Shown: positions 15,923 to 26,641, counted from the stretch's first letter. The stretch is DNA of 64,000 nt from Emticicia soli (GCF_037860775.1 NZ_JBBEWC010000014.1:1-64000), one strand, 5' to 3'. Numbers and translations: made by a program. The notes: generated from the sequence alone by a model not told the origin.

Positions 15923-18091
15923 TTATTTTTCCATCATAATATAAGCAGGGTATGATTGACCGTCGGGTAGGTCAAATGTTTCATCGTAGGGCTGGGTACC
16001 TCCGCTATTATTGTAAGATGCTACACGTTTTACTCCGGTTGCAGTGCTTCCGCCCGTACCATTAATAACATGCTGAATTTGGCCCGGGCCAGCAAAACGG
16101 GTGATACACATTTTTTCGAGCTTTACATTTGGGCTGTTTGGTATTTCAAAACCATTTTTCTTGTTTACGTTACCGTCGGTCCCTGTGAAGACAGCGTAGG
16201 AACCCATCCCGATACTGTGGTGCTCTTTTACTGTATTAGCTACCTTAAAGGCGGCATAGCCATCAACTCTGCCTCCCTGGCTACTCCAGCTTGCCTGATT
16301 GGGCGCATCATAAGGTGGCTCGTTTTGTAAGAAATAGGTTCTGCCACGCTCTCCGAGCCATAGTACTTCGTATTCCTGATAGTGTTCGGCAAACAGACCA
16401 TATAAAGTAACATCGTTACCTGTAACAATCAGGCCGTTTTTGCATCTGTCTCTTGTCCATCGTGCTTTACCACCAGGTTGCGAGCCGTGGTCGGCACGCC
16501 ATAACCAGAAATGGTCGCCCACCACATGGCTACTGTTTATCTGCATAGAGGCATGTATCTGAATATTTTTAGCCTGAACTCCACCCACTCTGCAAGTAAT
16601 ATCTGTGAGCATAATAGGGTTGGCACTATGGTCAGCATTGGCTCCGTCGTTACCGATTCTTATCTGATAAGTCGTACTATTGAATGAGTCCATCAGAAGT
16701 CCGGCTACGATAATCCCGTCCTTGTCATCAACATAAATGCAGCCCCAAGTATTTTTTTCGGTTGGCTCCAGCGTTACCGAAGCTATACCCGCACCCAGCA
16801 ATATGGCATCTTTTCTGTTTACCTGAATCGGCGCATTCAGTGCATAATGGCCAGGTGTAAAAAATATATTCTTACCTGTTTTCAGGGCATTGTTTATTTC
16901 TACCTCGGTGTCACCTTCTTTGGCTACATACCAATCGCTAAGCAAATCCTGAATTTTGCCTTTGCCCATGTCGGTTTCTGACCACGATAGGCCCACTCTG
17001 TCTTTTTGCCATGCCGGAACAAATACTTTATATTCATGGTCTTTATCAATAAAAAGGAAAGGTTTTTCTCTGACAACAGGCGTGGTGGCAATAGGGGAGT
17101 TGCTATCATTCGCCTCTGGAGCGTTGACACAACCCTGCCAGACCATGTTATAAGAACCACCCATTGCACCAGAACCTGCCGGGAATACAGTATTTCTGGT
17201 GTACCATTGTTGCTGTCCGGCCCAGTTTGGTCTGTTAGCGGTATAACGGGTGTCGGCAATAAAACCACCACTACCCCAGAAGTTGTTGCTGCCAACATCC
17301 GAAATATATTTTGAAGTGCTTTCAATCTGCATCCTTCTTGCACTGGTCGATTGAGAGACTGTCCAGGCAAAATCTCTCATTACTGTTACATTTTCCATCG
17401 AACGCCAGAATGTACAGGTAGCATTTGCACCACCAGAAAGGTGAGGCCTTGTAAACACAGCACCCAGTTTTACATCAGTAGGTAATTTACCTAAACCACC
17501 TATATGGGAATAAAAGCCGAGTTCTATTGAGTTGGCTTCTGCCGAAGAGGCTGAACCCGACCCACCCACATCGTAAGTCTGCCCACCCACATTTGCTTTG
17601 AAATAATACGCCTGCCGTTTGGTTGTCCACTCACCGTTTGCTCCGCTTCGCCCGGTGGTAGCAAAGTGTGCATTAATTTCGTTTCTTGCGGTTTCTGGTT
17701 TTTCAAACTTTCTATCGTAGAAATACATGTTGTCGCCAAAAATCTGGCTTTCCAGCGAGAGTAGCATTGTTACCGAATCACGTGTAATTTTATAGTAGTT
17801 TTCGTATTTATCGGCATTGGGCTTTTTATCGGTAAAAGTCAGCTTTGAAGTTGAACCTACCATTACAAAATCTGATGCCAGACGGCTACCGCCTCTTGTA
17901 ATTACATAAGGCCCTGATGAACCGAAAGCCGGCCATGTTAGGGTAATGCTGTGTTTTTTCTTGTTGTAAACAATGCTGCTTCTGGTTTCAGCCAACTGTT
18001 TTTCTGCCTCTGAAAAACCAGAGTTTATAAAACTGCATAAAACCACAATAGATGCCAGTGCTGTAAGAAAAGAGCGTGTTTTTGTATGCAT
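15923..18091 (-). CDS. Secreted right-handed beta-helix protein, GH55-like
   Basis: The 722-residue protein has a Sec signal peptide (about 28 residues), a fibronectin-like segment near 40-110, and a large pectate-lyase-superfamily beta-helix. Motifs such as NVTVMRDFAW, NSSHVVGDHFWLWRADHG and GNDVTLYGLFAEHYQEYEVL resemble the twin beta-helix proteins of the GH55 group, where such sequences are often mislabelled adenylyl cyclase. A laminarin-type beta-1,3-glucan hydrolase is possible, but I cannot identify the catalytic acid. No SusCD pair adjoins it on the same strand, and it is not clearly part of the arabinose locus. Confidence 0.6.
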   Translation of the reverse strand: MHTKTRSFLTALASIVVLCSFINSGFSEAEKQLAETRSSIVYNKKKHSITLTWPAFGSSGPYVITRGGSRLASDFVMVGSTSKLTFTDKKPNADKYENYYKITRDSVTMLLSLESQIFGDNMYFYDRKFEKPETARNEINAHFATTGRSGANGEWTTKRQAYYFKANVGGQTYDVGGSGSASSAEANSIELGFYSHIGGLGKLPTDVKLGAVFTRPHLSGGANATCTFWRSMENVTVMRDFAWTVSQSTSARRMQIESTSKYISDVGSNNFWGSGGFIADTRYTANRPNWAGQQQWYTRNTVFPAGSGAMGGSYNMVWQGCVNAPEANDSNSPIATTPVVREKPFLFIDKDHEYKVFVPAWQKDRVGLSWSETDMGKGKIQDLLSDWYVAKEGDTEVEINNALKTGKNIFFTPGHYALNAPIQVNRKDAILLGAGIASVTLEPTEKNTWGCIYVDDKDGIIVAGLLMDSFNSTTYQIRIGNDGANADHSANPIMLTDITCRVGGVQAKNIQIHASMQINSSHVVGDHFWLWRADHGSQPGGKARWTRDRCKNGLIVTGNDVTLYGLFAEHYQEYEVLWLGERGRTYFLQNEPPYDAPNQASWSSQGGRVDGYAAFKVANTVKEHHSIGMGSYAVFTGTDGNVNKKNGFEIPNSPNVKLEKMCITRFAGPGQIQHVINGTGGSTATGVKRVASYNNSGGTQPYDETFDLPDGQSYPAYIMMEK

Positions 18092-18393
18092 AAAAATATT
18101 CTTTTTAATCGGTGTTAGAACTGAAAAAACGCTGTCAAAACAAGAGAAAGGATAGCAAAGGGCGGTTTCTGCTTTAATTGAGTCAGGTAATTTACTTACA
18201 AAGATGCTTCAAATTTTCGAGTTCTGTCAAAGATTTTTCAAGGGTTTTTATGAATATAAAATGTAAGCTGAATTTGTGTGGGGTAAACTATTACCAGAGA
18301 TTAAGCTCAAAGCCACGCCAGTGTTTTAGCTCACATAGTTTTAAGTTCTTTTTATCAAAAGCATTAAAGCGCATATTTAAAAATAAATTCTAC
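18092..18393. other. Short gap without recognisable features
   Basis: These 302 bases between two same-strand genes hold no gene or clear hairpin that I can support. The promoter of the beta-helix gene is expected close to 18100-18150. Confidence 0.4.
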
Positions 18394-21300
18394 TCACTTA
18401 AAATGAGAATTTACCAATTTATATGATTGGACTTTACCTGAATTAGATAAAACCTGTAGTGTTGCGTTATGTTTAAAGAATAAACATCTACGCGTATCCC
18501 CTGTAAAATTAAGCCCACTTTGTTCGAATGTCGTCGAGTTGAATCCTCCCTTTCCATTGCCTAACAAAATAACACCCCTTGAGGCGTCCTGTCTGCCTTG
18601 GTGAGCTTCGTTGGCAAAAAAATTACCCCCCAGCAATAAATCAGTATTGCCATCATGATTATAATCTTCTGGTATTATTGAGAAGACAGGGGATTGTTGT
18701 GCTTCCCAGGGAAGAGGTGTAATTTGAAAGCTACCTTTTCCATTGTTTATTGCAATACAACTCCGTAACTCATAAACTTCCTTTAGAGTGGCACCTTTTT
18801 TATCATTTTCAGAAAATAAGTCATTAAACAATGTGCCTGAATAATCTTTGAAATTAGTGAATCTTTTGCGGAAAGTATTGATTTGTAAATTCAGATTTTC
18901 TCTAGGGTGCACCGGAACTAACTCCCCATTGATATATTGGCCCATTATCGGGTCAATTCTGTTATTATTGTCAAAATCTTTTGCCAATAAAACTATAGGA
19001 TATTGAGCGCTTGCTTGGTAAAAAGAATTTAGTCCTTCATTGCCAAGTATTAGGTCATCAAATCCATCTTTATTCAGGTCGGCTACTTCAACTGTATTCC
19101 ACCAGCCTTCTGTTTTTTCTTTTTGATTAAGAGATAGTTGGCCTTTGTTATTTTTCAGGATAGTTAATGGCATCCATTCACCAACTATTACTAAATCTTT
19201 AAAGCCATCTTTGTCTAAATCAATTGCTTTAGCGTCACAAACCATTCCTATTTTATTCAGAAATGGAGCGATTTGAGATGTAGCGTCTGTAAACTTTCCA
19301 CCGTCATTTCTCAAAATATAACTTTTGGGTTCGTTAGGATATTCATTCGGCATTATACGGCCACCTATAAAAATATCAAGATCCTTATCGTTATCAATAT
19401 CGAGTGTTGTAATTACATGGCTACTTATATTAATAGAAGGGAAATTGGTTGTGATTTTAAAATTTCCTTTTCCATCATTGAGCCATAATTGCGGCTGAAA
19501 AGCCTCTGATATAGTTAATGCCCGCTCACAACTCCCTCCGGCAAAGATTAAATCCTGGTCACCATCTTTATCGGCATCAAAAAAATGGATAGCGCCTACT
19601 TCCATATTTTTACTTGTAGGAATCTCCAACACCTTTTTGAATTTTCCTGTTTTATCCTGAATGAAAATTTGGGTCTCATTACCTGATAACGACCCGCCAA
19701 TAGCTAAGTCTTCTATGCCATCACCATTTATATCTGCTTTGGCAACGGCAGGCCCAAGCTTAGATAGCATTTTATGAAGCGTAGCTGTTTGATTAAAATC
19801 CACATAATTGAACTCCTCATGTTCAAAATCCAGTGATGATTCATTATTAACCTGAAAAAGTTTTTCACTAGGCTCGAAATGCTTACTATTTTGAGTAGCC
19901 TCAGCATATTTTACAGTTAAATTTCTGATTTTACCATCAATCGCATATTTTTTCTGAACTTTACCATCAGGCCAGCTAATAAGTAATGAATCAATTTTTT
20001 TGTTTTTACCTAGCCCTATTAAAATAGTATGAGGCATTGAAGAGAGATAGCCTCTAACCGGATTATTTTCAAATATGAGTAACTCATTTCCAATCCAGGC
20101 GCTTAGCTTAGCGCCTATACCTGACCTATTATTTTCACTTCCTTCAAAATTTACTTTTAAACTTAGATTTTGATTTTGTTGGACAGATGAATTTATAAAA
20201 ATAGAAGCTTCGCTATCCACATTATTCACAATTAGGTCTAAATCACCATCATTATCAAGGTCTGTATATACAGCACCGTTAGCATAAGAAAGCTCATTTA
20301 AACCCCAACTTTCAGATAAGTCTTCAAAAGCCAGATTACCAATATTCCGATAAGCATAATTTCTAAGTGGTATTTCAGGTACTTTCTCAAGTAATTCTTT
20401 TCGATTTTCTGCTCGTGCTGCCTCAGTACCAAACATATCTTTGCTTCGGTAATAACTTATAAAATCAAGGTCTGTTACATTTTTTCTGTATCCGTTTGAA
20501 ACAAAAATGTCTTTCCTTCCATCATTATCAAGGTCACAAAGTAAGGTAGACCAACTCCAGTCTGTCTTGGCGATGCCTGCTAGAAGGCCGTTTTCACTAA
20601 ATTGAGGAATCTCGTTTTCATTGCCCAGATTTATTTGCAGCATATTTCTCATATACTGTAATTCGTAGTTATAAGGAGCGTTTATACTCATTTGTTTTTT
20701 GTCATAATCGGGCTTGCCTAGCATTTGTTTTTGTCTGGCGTTATCTTGTGGTAGCATATCCAATTGGAAAATATCTACCTTACCATCCTGATTAATATCT
20801 GCTGCATCTATACCCATACCAAACAGTGCGGTATGAGGCATAGCTCTTTTAATCACGTTTTCAAATGTACCATTGCCCTTATTTAGATAAAGCGCATCTG
20901 AACTAAGAAAGTCATTAGAGCAGTAAATATCTGGCCAGCCATCGTTATTATAGTCTGAAACAACTACTCCTAACCCTAAGCCCTCATAAATAATTCCTGC
21001 TTCTTTTGATACATCTTTATAAATCGGGTGTGCATCTACTGCGCCATAATTCTGAAGAAGTTTACTGGTAGATGGATGCGAGCCATCATTTATGGCTGGT
21101 CTTAAATAAGTAGGATTTTGGGTGTCAGGAGAGGTATTTAATAAAAATACATCAAGGTCGCCATCTATATCATAGTCAAAGAATACTGCCTGAGTTGAGT
21201 ATCCTGCATAATCAAGGCCATAAGCCGCAGCCGCTTCTTTAAAGGTGGGTATTTGTGTTTTCTGATTAATGTATAGTAGATTGCGGGTGTTTGGCATTAA

Positions 21301-21699
21301 CGGATGATGAGCAACCGAAATATAAATGTCATCCCAGCCATCATTGTTAATATCAACTATAGAAACGCCATTACACCACCTATCAGTAGTGAGCCCTGCT
21401 TGTTTGGTGATTTTTTCAAATTTTAGTTGCCCCTTGTTAAGATACAATTCACAACTTACTTGGTTGCCTGTGAAGAATATATCATCAAGCCCATCATTAT
21501 TAAAATCGCCAATACCAACACCTCCACCGTTATAAAAGTTTGTAAAAGTAAAGGCGTTCAAATCTTCATTCGCTTCCAGGCTATTGACAAAATCAACTCC
21601 TGTTTTAGAGCTTGATAGTTTTTCAAAGAGTTTATTAGGCTTTGTGTTGCATCCTGATAAAAATAATAAGCAGCTTAGGGTAATTAGAATTGGTTTCAT
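18394..21699 (-). CDS. FG-GAP/VCBS-repeat lipoprotein with ASPIC/UnbV domain
   Basis: The 1101-residue product begins with a lipoprotein signal (LLFLSGC, Cys17). Many calcium-binding FG-GAP/VCBS repeats follow, seen as repeated DxNxDGxxD-type loops (DFNNDGLDD, DINNDGWDD, DLDNDGDLD, DKDGDQD, DFDNNNRID), predicting an integrin-like beta-propeller. Near residues 505-590 an ASPIC/UnbV domain is visible (NNRSGIGAKLSAWIGN). Such proteins are frequent beside SusCD loci of Cytophagales and may bind carbohydrate or act as surface scaffolds. It is transcribed divergently from susC with 229 bases between, so it might share the regulatory region with its two AraR-type boxes. Confidence 0.8.
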   Translation of the reverse strand: MKPILITLSCLLFLSGCNTKPNKLFEKLSSSKTGVDFVNSLEANEDLNAFTFTNFYNGGGVGIGDFNNDGLDDIFFTGNQVSCELYLNKGQLKFEKITKQAGLTTDRWCNGVSIVDINNDGWDDIYISVAHHPLMPNTRNLLYINQKTQIPTFKEAAAAYGLDYAGYSTQAVFFDYDIDGDLDVFLLNTSPDTQNPTYLRPAINDGSHPSTSKLLQNYGAVDAHPIYKDVSKEAGIIYEGLGLGVVVSDYNNDGWPDIYCSNDFLSSDALYLNKGNGTFENVIKRAMPHTALFGMGIDAADINQDGKVDIFQLDMLPQDNARQKQMLGKPDYDKKQMSINAPYNYELQYMRNMLQINLGNENEIPQFSENGLLAGIAKTDWSWSTLLCDLDNDGRKDIFVSNGYRKNVTDLDFISYYRSKDMFGTEAARAENRKELLEKVPEIPLRNYAYRNIGNLAFEDLSESWGLNELSYANGAVYTDLDNDGDLDLIVNNVDSEASIFINSSVQQNQNLSLKVNFEGSENNRSGIGAKLSAWIGNELLIFENNPVRGYLSSMPHTILIGLGKNKKIDSLLISWPDGKVQKKYAIDGKIRNLTVKYAEATQNSKHFEPSEKLFQVNNESSLDFEHEEFNYVDFNQTATLHKMLSKLGPAVAKADINGDGIEDLAIGGSLSGNETQIFIQDKTGKFKKVLEIPTSKNMEVGAIHFFDADKDGDQDLIFAGGSCERALTISEAFQPQLWLNDGKGNFKITTNFPSINISSHVITTLDIDNDKDLDIFIGGRIMPNEYPNEPKSYILRNDGGKFTDATSQIAPFLNKIGMVCDAKAIDLDKDGFKDLVIVGEWMPLTILKNNKGQLSLNQKEKTEGWWNTVEVADLNKDGFDDLILGNEGLNSFYQASAQYPIVLLAKDFDNNNRIDPIMGQYINGELVPVHPRENLNLQINTFRKRFTNFKDYSGTLFNDLFSENDKKGATLKEVYELRSCIAINNGKGSFQITPLPWEAQQSPVFSIIPEDYNHDGNTDLLLGGNFFANEAHQGRQDASRGVILLGNGKGGFNSTTFEQSGLNFTGDTRRCLFFKHNATLQVLSNSGKVQSYKLVNSHFK

Positions 21700-21819
21700 A
21701 GATGAATAATAGAAATTGATTGTGATTTTAATGAAATATTTTGAGATGAATTCATGCTGTTGTTAAAATAGTACTAGTTAATAAAAAAAAAATCATATTA
21801 ACTTTTTTTTTACATTATT

Positions 21820-21838
21820 ATGTGTACATTTGACACAT
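21820..21838. promoter_or_regulatory. AraR-type operator, susC site 1
   Basis: ATGTGTACATTTGACACAT fits the repeated palindrome xTGTGT-N7-ACACAx. Its centre contains TACATTTG, a good match to the Bacteroidota -7 element TAnnTTTG, so a bound regulator would block the promoter. It lies about 90 bases before the susC start. Confidence 0.65.
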
Positions 21839-21844
21839 ATTTAT

Positions 21845-21863
21845 TTGTGTTAATTTGACACAT
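21845..21863. promoter_or_regulatory. AraR-type operator, susC site 2
   Basis: TTGTGTTAATTTGACACAT has the same arms and 7-base centre as site 1. The two sites are 25 bases apart start-to-start, which would allow side-by-side binding on nearly the same face of the helix. Confidence 0.65.
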
Positions 21864-21928
21864 ATCAAAATTACACAAAAAAATATAATTAAGTTTCTAT
21901 TCTTACAATTTATTTTAACTTTTTAAAA

Positions 21929-24900
21929 ATGAAGGTAAACAATTACAAACCGACCATCCAGCGAGGTTTATCACGGAAGTCGATAAGGCTGCTGCTGTTT
22001 TTTTCATTGTCTTTATTTTCAGTAGGAACACTTATGGCGCAGGTCAGAGGTGTTGTTAAAAATGAAAATGGTGAGGCATTTCAAGGAGTAAATGTTGTAA
22101 TTAAAGGTGAGACCAAAGGCACAATAACTGATGCCAACGGGCGCTATGAAGTAGCGGCTACTGGTGGGTCAACCTTAGTATTTAGTTTTTTGGGATATAA
22201 GTCTCTTGAAATGCCGGTAGGCAATCAAAAAGAGATTAATGTTTCATTAGAAGTTGACGATGCCCTTATGGAAGAGGTGATTGTAGTTGGGTATGGTACC
22301 CAAAAGAAATCATCACTTACAGGAGCAGTATCATCTATAGGCAATAAGGAGTTGTCTACACAACCGGTTATAAGTGCTACGCAAGCCATGCAAGGGCGTG
22401 TAGCAGGGGTATCTATTGTAAATAATAGTAGCCCTGGTGCAGAGCCAACCGTTCGTATAAGGGGGGTAGGTTCTATTAGTTTAAATCCTAATCCTTTATA
22501 CGTAATTGATGGAGTGCCGGCAGGTGGGCTAAATACCATTGCTCCGAACGATATTGAATCTATTGAAGTGCTCAAAGACGCAAGTGCGTCTGCTATTTAT
22601 GGCTCAAGAGCTGCCAATGGGGTAGTGTTGATTACTACCAAAAAAGGGAAGTCCGGAAAATTAAGCATTAGTCTTGATTCTTATGTAGGTACACAATCGG
22701 CCTGGAAAACATTGGATTTGTTAAATAGCGATGAATATATTAAATATGGCACAGCTTTGTTGACTGCTTCCGGACAACCGGTGCCGGGCCGTTTTTCAGC
22801 AATGAACACACCTATTTATGAGGGCGCTTCTACCACCTTTGCTGACACAAAAACAGACTGGCAGGATGTAATGTTCAAGAATGGACCTATTCATAACAAT
22901 CAGCTTTCATTAGCGGGTGGAACAGATAAATCAAAATTTTATCTTTCTTTAGGTAATTTCAAACAAGAAGGAATTTTGCCATTTACAGAGTATGGTCGTC
23001 AAAGTATTCGTCTTAATTCTGACCATAGTATTTCAAAGTTTATTTCGCTTGGCCAAACAATGATGGTGTCAACCGATAAACGTATTGCCGAAAGAGACGC
23101 CGGTGGCAGAAGCATGATTATGAATATTATGCGAATGACACCCTACTGGCCTGTAAGCGACCCTACCAAATTAGGAGGATACAGTACAACGGCTCAAGGT
23201 CTTGACGCTACTGACCCCGAAAACCCTATGCGTATTGCCGTACAAGAGCAAAAAGACCAGATTGACCGCTCATTCAAGATGTTGGGCACGGTATATGCCG
23301 AAGTTAAATTCTTCAACTGGTTGAAATATAAATTTACGATGGGGGGCGATTATTCAAGCTCAATTTTCACAGGATTTGTTCCTATTTACAATGATGGTAA
23401 CCGTAGTCGTCAAACAGCCGAGTTGTCTCAAAACAGAGGCCAGTATTTCTCAACTATCTTTACTAATCAGTTGACCTTCGATAAAACAATCGGGAAGCAT
23501 TATATCAATGTGTTGGGTGTTATTGAACGACAAGATGCTACTTTTAAATCAATTAATCTGACTGGGCAACGACCTGACAACAATATAAAAGAGATTCAAG
23601 GTGCTTCTAATATTAATGGTAATACATCGGTTTCAGAAAATACTTTGCTTTCTTATGTTGCTCGTTTAAACTACGAATACAGCAGTAAGTATCTCTTAAG
23701 TGCCTCTGTACGTCGCGATGGGTCATCAAAATTTGCTCCTGGTAATAAATGGGGTACTTTCCCATCGGTATCACTAGGCTGGAGAATAAGCGAAGAAGCC
23801 TTCATGAAAGATGTGGTAGCCATTAATGAACTAAAACTGAGAGGTAGTATTGGGGTAACTGGTTACAATTCTATTGGCGATTATGACTGGCAACCGCTAA
23901 TCTCGGCAAACAATACCAATTACTCGTTTGGAAATGCTTCTCAATTAGGTTCTTATTTTAATAGCCTTGGTAACACCGGCTTAAGTTGGGAAGAAACAAC
24001 CATGAAAAACATTGGTTTGGATCTATCTTTATTCGGTAATAAAGTAAGTGTTTCAACAGAGTTTTATTCTCGTAAAACCGATGGACTATTACTTAGAGTT
24101 CCTCTACCAGATTCAGAAGGTTATTCTAATAGCCCACTGGCTAACGTAGGTAGTATGCAGAATAATGGGTTTGAGTTATCGTTAGGATACCACATCGATA
24201 AAAAAGATTTCAAATCAACTATAACAGGTACATTTGATTTAGTCAGAAATAAAGTTTTAAGTTTAGATACGCCAAATGCAACAATAAATGCAGGTAATAG
24301 TGCAGATTTTGGCGGTTTTGATATAACTCGTACAGAGGCTGGGCATCCGTTACAATCTTTCTTTGGTTGGCAAGTTGAAAAAATATTCCAGAATGAGGGC
24401 GAAGTAGCAGCAGCTAACGCAGCAGATGGAGATGCAAAAACACCATATCAGAATGAATTGACAAAACCCGGAGATATTAAATTCAGAGATTTGAATAACG
24501 ACGGTAAGATTGATGGCAATGACAGAACGTACCTTGGTAGTTATCTTCCTAAGTTTTCGTATGGCCTGAACTATTCAGGAACCTATAAAAACTTTGATTT
24601 TGCTATCTTCTTCCAAGGAGTTTATGGTAATAAAATCTATAACGGAACAAAAGTTATTGGCCAGGGAATGTTGCGATTATTCAATGCCACTACAGATGTA
24701 CTCAATGCCTGGACGCCAAGCAATACAGACACTGACGTACCAAGAGCGGTAAGTGGCGACCCCAACCAAAACTCAAGAACATCAGATCGGTTTATTGAGG
24801 ATGGCTCATACCTAAGATTAAAAAATCTTACAATAGGTTACACTTTGCCCTCTGAAAAAATTGCTAAGCTGACAAATAATGTATTGACCAGAGCGAGAAT

Positions 24901-25060
24901 TTATTTTACGAGCCAAAATCTCTTAACCTTTACAAAGTATAGTGGCTACGACCCTGAGATTGCCTCAAGAAATAATAACTTACTTACCAATGGTGTAGAC
25001 TACGGAATGTATCCACAGGCACGCACGCTTACTATTGGTTTGAACCTTGGGTTTAATTAA
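21929..25060 (+). CDS. SusC-family TonB-linked outer-membrane transporter
   Basis: The 1043-residue transporter has a signal peptide ending MAQ (residue 38), a carboxypeptidase-regulatory-like domain (39-108), TonB box EEVIVVGYG (115-123), a plug with IEVLKDASASAIYGSRAANG near 210-235, and a long barrel ending TLTIGLNLGFN. The VGYGTQKKSSLTGAVSSI signature is specific to the SusC class. Together with the SusD-type lipoprotein starting 33 bases later it would import oligosaccharides released from arabinose-containing hemicellulose. Two AraR-type boxes precede it. It opens the polysaccharide utilization locus. Confidence 0.95.
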   Translation: MKVNNYKPTIQRGLSRKSIRLLLFFSLSLFSVGTLMAQVRGVVKNENGEAFQGVNVVIKGETKGTITDANGRYEVAATGGSTLVFSFLGYKSLEMPVGNQKEINVSLEVDDALMEEVIVVGYGTQKKSSLTGAVSSIGNKELSTQPVISATQAMQGRVAGVSIVNNSSPGAEPTVRIRGVGSISLNPNPLYVIDGVPAGGLNTIAPNDIESIEVLKDASASAIYGSRAANGVVLITTKKGKSGKLSISLDSYVGTQSAWKTLDLLNSDEYIKYGTALLTASGQPVPGRFSAMNTPIYEGASTTFADTKTDWQDVMFKNGPIHNNQLSLAGGTDKSKFYLSLGNFKQEGILPFTEYGRQSIRLNSDHSISKFISLGQTMMVSTDKRIAERDAGGRSMIMNIMRMTPYWPVSDPTKLGGYSTTAQGLDATDPENPMRIAVQEQKDQIDRSFKMLGTVYAEVKFFNWLKYKFTMGGDYSSSIFTGFVPIYNDGNRSRQTAELSQNRGQYFSTIFTNQLTFDKTIGKHYINVLGVIERQDATFKSINLTGQRPDNNIKEIQGASNINGNTSVSENTLLSYVARLNYEYSSKYLLSASVRRDGSSKFAPGNKWGTFPSVSLGWRISEEAFMKDVVAINELKLRGSIGVTGYNSIGDYDWQPLISANNTNYSFGNASQLGSYFNSLGNTGLSWEETTMKNIGLDLSLFGNKVSVSTEFYSRKTDGLLLRVPLPDSEGYSNSPLANVGSMQNNGFELSLGYHIDKKDFKSTITGTFDLVRNKVLSLDTPNATINAGNSADFGGFDITRTEAGHPLQSFFGWQVEKIFQNEGEVAAANAADGDAKTPYQNELTKPGDIKFRDLNNDGKIDGNDRTYLGSYLPKFSYGLNYSGTYKNFDFAIFFQGVYGNKIYNGTKVIGQGMLRLFNATTDVLNAWTPSNTDTDVPRAVSGDPNQNSRTSDRFIEDGSYLRLKNLTIGYTLPSEKIAKLTNNVLTRARIYFTSQNLLTFTKYSGYDPEIASRNNNLLTNGVDYGMYPQARTLTIGLNLGFN

Positions 25061-25093
25061 AAAATTGCCAAAAAAGATTAACAATACTTCGAG

Positions 25094-26641
25094 ATGAAAA
25101 AAATAATATTTATTACAAGTTTCTTCGGCCTGGCTACCGTTATGAGTTGTAATGACTCTGTATTGGATAAGGTAAATCCGAACGGTGTGACTTTTGAAAC
25201 ATACTTTACAAATGATAATGAGCTTATAGCAGGAGTAAATGGAGCTTATGCCATTTTACAGGGCTTTAGCCTTGGAGCCAGAGAGTGGTTCTTTTTACAT
25301 GACTTAAGAGGAGACGAGATGGCTACCGGTGGCGGCCAACTTGAGGCACCTCGTAATCAATTACTTATTGGTGTAAATGATCCGGCAAACTCTGTTGCCA
25401 ATTCGGTTTTCACAGGTTGGTTCAGAACCATACATAGAGCCAATGTGGTGCTCGAAAGTGCTAATAAAAAAGATGCTTCTTTCTCGGCAGACATAAAGAA
25501 TCGTGTTACTGGTGAAGCAAAATTTTTGCGTGCATGGGCTTATTATGAGCTAGGTACTTTATGGGGTGGAGTGCCTCTTTATACAGAGTATGTTAAATCT
25601 GTTGAAGGTGCAAAACCAAGAGCAAGCCAGCAAGATGTTTATAAACAAGTAATTGACGATTTGAAAGCTGCCGAAAGTGTATTGCCAGCTACCTATCCGG
25701 CCAACCAATACGGGAGAGCCACCAAAGCCGCTGCACAGGTGCTTATGGCTCGTACTTACCTTCAGTTAGGAGATTATGGCAGTGCCAAAACCGAGTTGGA
25801 AAAAGTTGTTAATTCGGGCTTATACAAGCTTGTTGATAATTATCTTGACCTGACGAATGAAGAAGGAGAATTTAACGCTGAGTCAATTTTTGAAATCGCT
25901 TTTTCACCTTCTAACGGCGCCTTCAACTGGAGTGGCCCTGATGGCGACGGAGCTAGTGCACAAGAGGAAACAATCAGAACGCAAGAGTATTCGCCTATCG
26001 GATGGAGAAACCTGATTCCTTCTGATAAGATACTTGATAACTACGAAAGAGCATCGAAAGGAGATACTAAAAACGACCCACGTTTTGATATGTCTTTCTG
26101 GAAGGATGGAGATAAATTCAACAATGGTGCTGATGTTATCAAAGACGAAAATGTTCAGGGGAATTCATCAAAAATAGATGGCAAAACATTGAAAATCAGC
26201 TGGAGAAAATATTCGGTTCTTTATAAGTCTAATTCCGGATTTACGACAAGCGGTATTAATATGAGAGTGATGCGATATGCAGATGTACTATTGATGCTTG
26301 CAGAATGTGAAAATGAACTGGGTAACTCTGCTAAGGCAATTCAGTTAATGAATCAGGTGAGAGCCAGAGCTTCGGTAAATATGCCTGCGTATCCGACTAA
26401 AAATTATCCGTGCGATTCGAAAGCAAGTGTATTTGCGGCTCTTCAACATGAGCGTTATGTTGAACTAGCAGCAGAGCAAGTACGTAACTTTGATATTATC
26501 AGATGGAGAAAGAACAAAAAGGCAACATCAGAACCAATATCTTATTTTGTGGCAAGTAAACATGAATTACTGCCCCTTCCTCAAACAGAAATTGATAACA
26601 ATCCGAGTATTGATCCTAAAGATCAAAATCCCGGCTATTGA
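25094..26641 (+). CDS. SusD/RagB-family surface glycan-binding lipoprotein
   Basis: The 515-residue lipoprotein has a lipobox ending at Cys19 (ATVMSC). The SusD fold is indicated by TPR-like helices (AYYELGTLWGGVPLYTEYV) and the C-terminal SusD region with GINMRVMRYADVLLMLAECE and RYVELAAEQVRNFDIIRWRK. It forms the lid of the SusC transporter and binds the glycan at the surface. A strong hairpin follows it directly, which would reduce read-through into the enzyme genes. Confidence 0.95.
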   Translation: MKKIIFITSFFGLATVMSCNDSVLDKVNPNGVTFETYFTNDNELIAGVNGAYAILQGFSLGAREWFFLHDLRGDEMATGGGQLEAPRNQLLIGVNDPANSVANSVFTGWFRTIHRANVVLESANKKDASFSADIKNRVTGEAKFLRAWAYYELGTLWGGVPLYTEYVKSVEGAKPRASQQDVYKQVIDDLKAAESVLPATYPANQYGRATKAAAQVLMARTYLQLGDYGSAKTELEKVVNSGLYKLVDNYLDLTNEEGEFNAESIFEIAFSPSNGAFNWSGPDGDGASAQEETIRTQEYSPIGWRNLIPSDKILDNYERASKGDTKNDPRFDMSFWKDGDKFNNGADVIKDENVQGNSSKIDGKTLKISWRKYSVLYKSNSGFTTSGINMRVMRYADVLLMLAECENELGNSAKAIQLMNQVRARASVNMPAYPTKNYPCDSKASVFAALQHERYVELAAEQVRNFDIIRWRKNKKATSEPISYFVASKHELLPLPQTEIDNNPSIDPKDQNPGY

